Positions 61,724 through 64,000 of a DNA stretch of 64,000 nucleotides are shown here, one piece after another. Within the stretch, counting starts at the first letter, position 1. Every line of letters begins with the position of its first letter. A model generated the notes under the pieces. The model worked only from the letters and a program-made list of their open reading frames with translations. It had not been told where the DNA came from and made no database searches. Made by a program: the position numbers and the translations under genes. The stretch lies in contig NW_012236511.1 in assembly GCF_000787575.1 (NCBI RefSeq), positions 488,521-552,520 of the forward strand, given 5' to 3'. Origin of the DNA: Acytostelium subglobosum LB1. Lineage: Eukaryota; Evosea; Eumycetozoa; Acytosteliales; Acytosteliaceae.

Positions 61724-61852
61724 TCATAATCGGTAGCGCTTGGACAGACTGAATTCGACGTAGCTGATCTTGAGCTGGGTGCGGTCGTAACGAACGGCGA
61801 ACTCGTCGTGGCGGAACGGCGTGGGCCGCGCCGGCGTCAACATATGTTCACC
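61724..61852 (-). CDS. Short GC-rich coding-like segment, PARP C-terminus-like
   Basis: About 42 codons, possibly a last exon after a TTTAG acceptor at 61853: GEHMLTPARPTPFRHDEF, then AVRYDRTQLKISYVEFSL ending RYRL and TGA. The pattern E-F-x-V-x-Y-D-x-x-Q-x-K-x-x-Y resembles the last beta strands of poly(ADP-ribose) polymerase catalytic domains (EYIVYD..Q...Y). The rest of such a domain is not visible upstream; an AT-rich frame (61848-62030) does not supply it. Could be a remnant exon. Confidence 0.3.
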   Translation of the reverse strand, partial: GEHMLTPARPTPFRHDEFAVRYDRTQLKISYVEFSLSKRYRL

Positions 61853-62288
61853 CTAAAGCAAACGTCTTTGTACTTTGCCATACACACTCCACCAGACAGT
61901 TGAACACCTCCACCCAATGCTCCTCATAGTTGACTACGAGAGGATCGTCATTAGGTTGACGTATCTTGACGGGTATTAAAATTAGAGCTATGAAGATACC
62001 CTTGTAAGGTAAAGTAGTTGGTGATAGCATGGCATGATGTTCCCAATATGGTAATAGAAGTCGAATATTTGGTCTAACAGATAAATGACCTAATAATCAA
62101 GATTTTGACGATGAGGAGTATTGCCCCCACCTTCACAGATCGGACTCTCTGTGGGTGAAGAGGTGTGTGGGTGGGTCAGTAACACATTCTTTACAGATAA
62201 TCATTCATACAGATAATCATGCGTTCATACAGATAAACACAGACGAATATGTTACAGGTGAAATTTAATGAATATACATTCAACGTAT
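61853..62288. other. Spacer between PARP-like segment and Ulp1-like gene
   Basis: 436 bases, AT-rich, with a direct repeat (GATAATCAT..TCATACAGATAA) at about 62196-62237. No gene recognised. Confidence 0.35.
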
Positions 62289-64000
62289 CTACTTGGTTGA
62301 TCGATAGCTTCTGGTGTACATTTGAATGATTTGTTCCACATTGTCAAAGTCTTCAGCATCTCTGCACTTCAGCTTTGTCATCGATTGGAGGTATTGGCTC
62401 AAATGATCCTCACCAATGCTATCTGTTGATGCGATCATGCTGAGGAAGGACCTTACGAACTTGTACACATAGAGTCCACATCGCCAATTACATGTCTGCA
62501 CCTTATTCTGTAGGGTCTTGATGGGGATGGCTTCATACTTCTTCTTCTTGTCAACATTCTTGTAATCATCATAGAAGTTGTTTGCGTAGTCTTTGTGCGA
62601 CCAAACAACAGAGAATCCAGATGCAAAAGATAGGCACGATCGTTGACAGTGATGGTGAACATGACAGAGTGATGGCTTTGGATGGAGACGGTGACTGCTT
62701 CCTCAATCAATCAATCAATCAATCAATCATACAATCAAAGTGGAAACGATTGGTGAATTGATTACAAAAACTACGTTACCCATCACATTTATTGGATTAC
62801 AAATATGTTTGACTTGTCATCGCACCAATGCCACCAATACGTATCCTCTTTACCGTTTCTGTACGATGGTGTCTTGTACTTGACGACTTGAGCTTCCAAC
62901 TCATTGAGGGAAGTGTTATACTTGGCCTTGTCTTCGCTGGAGATCGTGATGCCAGAACGTCCCAGACCATATATCCTCTCTTGGATGTTGTTGTACTCAT
63001 TGTGCAATCTCTCAAGTACTCCATCTCTGCCGATGGGTGGCATTTCAAGTTGAAAGGTCTTCTTGCGTCGATGAGTCTTGAGCTCGACAACCTTTCCTCT
63101 GTAGAATCGCCCAGACTTTCCATTGTAATTGAAGACAAGTACATCGACTTCTTTGATCGTACTTTCATTCTGTTGAGTGAAGGCATTGGCACTGCACACG
63201 TTCTCTTGTGTAGTTAACTGATATTCCTTTCCTTGTTCAAATTGCACATTATACGTCATTGTCTCGTTGTCCTGATCGTATGTGGAGGACTTGACTGTGG
63301 CAGGCCACCATGTTCCAGCGTCCACCTCAACTGACATCGCATAGACTTTCTCGCCATCTTTGTAATATTGAGTATTCATCAGTGTGTCTTCCTGCACCGG
63401 TGCCACGTTCTCCATCGGTGATACATCTTCCATCGTAACAACATGCGATTCATTGGTACCAGTATGTGTTTGCTCGCCGTCACTATTGTTCATACCACCA
63501 CCGGAATCGATGTTGCACTCGTCCTGCACATTTGATTGATCATCATCCATCTCCACGTTGTCCTCATTTACCTCGTGTCCATCCTCGTCATCACTCGGTC
63601 CCTCTTGTGCAACTTGTCCATATGCATACGTGTCATCGTCCTCGTCCTCGCCCACCTCCTCCTCGTCGCCAATGTCGCATGTGTGAGCATGGTGGGAATT
63701 GACGGTGTTTGCGGTCATGCCATGTGTTGTTCTGTACTTGTCAAATACATTTGGATGTCTGACGTTCATAGTCTCTTTGTATGTGACGTTGCGAGTGTTT
63801 GTGCCATTAAGGAGATCCTTGTATTGGTTGGACTGATAGGACACATGTGTGATGATGTTGCCACGTTTGAGTTGTACTCGACACAACTCAGCCACGCCAT
63901 ATATAGATGGTGCCGTTTGTATTGCGATCCAAGACCAACTTATTGGCGTAGTGTCGTCCCTCTGGTGCCATGTTGATAAGGCGGGCAAGCGATCCCAACA
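62289..64000 (-). mobile_element. Transposon-like gene: transposase-like tail, Tudor-like pair, Ulp1/C48 protease
   Basis: Minus strand, entering from the right edge (N-terminus outside). Exon 62801-64000+ then a 99-base intron (62702-62800, GTAATC/GAG) and exon 62289-62701. Order: a segment ending VRHPNVFDKYRTTHGM and VNSHH, reminiscent of the P...DxY...D..N C-terminal tail of DDE (PiggyBac-like) transposases; an acidic linker (DEEEVGEDEDDD); two Tudor/chromo-like segments (EKVYAMSVEVDAGTWWPATV; VDVLVFNYNGKSGRFYRGKV); then a C48-type protease: HHSVMFTITV (His), YLLHLDSLLFG (Asp), and NWRCGLYVYKFV (Cys). A one-base break near 62595 separates the Asp and Cys parts. Ulp1-type proteases cut SUMO-like tags and are carried by several plant and oomycete DNA transposons. 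Family calls for the first two parts are tentative; the protease triad is the firmest. Confidence 0.5.
62701..62730. repeat. TCAA tetranucleotide microsatellite in intron
   Basis: Six to seven TCAA units at the 3' end of the intron of the Ulp1-like gene (ATTGATTG on the coding strand, directly before the acceptor). Same motif as in leaders at 6747 and 12118. Confidence 0.85.

Noticed and set aside
1-64000. tRNA, rRNA, CRISPR arrays, bacterial-type operons
   Set aside because: No T-loop-like GGTTCGA with matching arms was seen, no rRNA, no regularly spaced direct repeats; introns and codon pattern show eukaryotic nuclear DNA.

Overview
The window looks like nuclear DNA of a dictyostelid social amoeba. 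Coding regions have short introns (about 60-100 bases, GTAAGT/GTATGT donors, AG acceptors), AT-rich intergenic DNA full of TCAA/ATCA and AT microsatellites, and proteins loaded with Gln, Asn, His and Ser runs. The protein set also fits: a ComC/IPT-type surface protein with an EGF module, a CH-IQ-DH-PH RacGEF, GATA factors, FNIP-like F-box proteins, Nramp and a kinesin-14. Coding GC is higher than in Dictyostelium discoideum, so another dictyostelid is likely; I cannot name the species. All exon structures are my own reading of splice sites and reading frame, without transcript data.

Bases 1-54,000 are an ordinary dense euchromatic stretch with intact genes on both strands. In order: plasma-membrane-type Ca2+-ATPase (5' cut by the window), alpha/beta hydrolase with a ubiquitin-interacting motif, FAR1-like DNA-binding protein, 7-TM protein, unknown low-complexity protein with a basic stretch, Mpv17/PMP22 protein, kinesin-14, ComC/IPT surface protein, cyclin Y, GATA factor, RacGEF, TRAPPC3, doublecortin protein, F-box protein with a CHORD-like zinc module, Nramp, C2-DENN-WD40 protein, CLC exchanger, second GATA factor and a winged-helix-like protein. 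Several pairs are head-to-head with shared upstream DNA (hydrolase/FAR1-like, Mpv17/kinesin, RacGEF/TRAPPC3, F-box/Nramp, GATA/winged-helix). Themes include membrane traffic and small-GTPase control (RacGEF, TRAPPC3, DENN), ion transport of endolysosomes or contractile vacuole (Ca2+-ATPase, Nramp, CLC), cytoskeleton (kinesin, doublecortin) and transcription (FAR1-like, two GATA).

Bases 54,000-64,000 are different. They hold a degenerate tandem repeat, a secreted DNase II-like fragment, two intronless GC-richer F-box/LRR or FNIP-like genes, an acidic Lys/Glu-rich coding region and, at the right edge, a coding region joining a transposase-like tail, an acidic linker, two Tudor-like segments and a Ulp1/C48-type SUMO protease module. 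At least six or seven single-base frame changes interrupt these reading frames, whereas none was seen in the first 54 kb. This is either a decaying, transposon-rich accessory region or a poorly polished contig end. The Ulp1/Tudor/transposase-like unit is the best candidate for an undescribed element.
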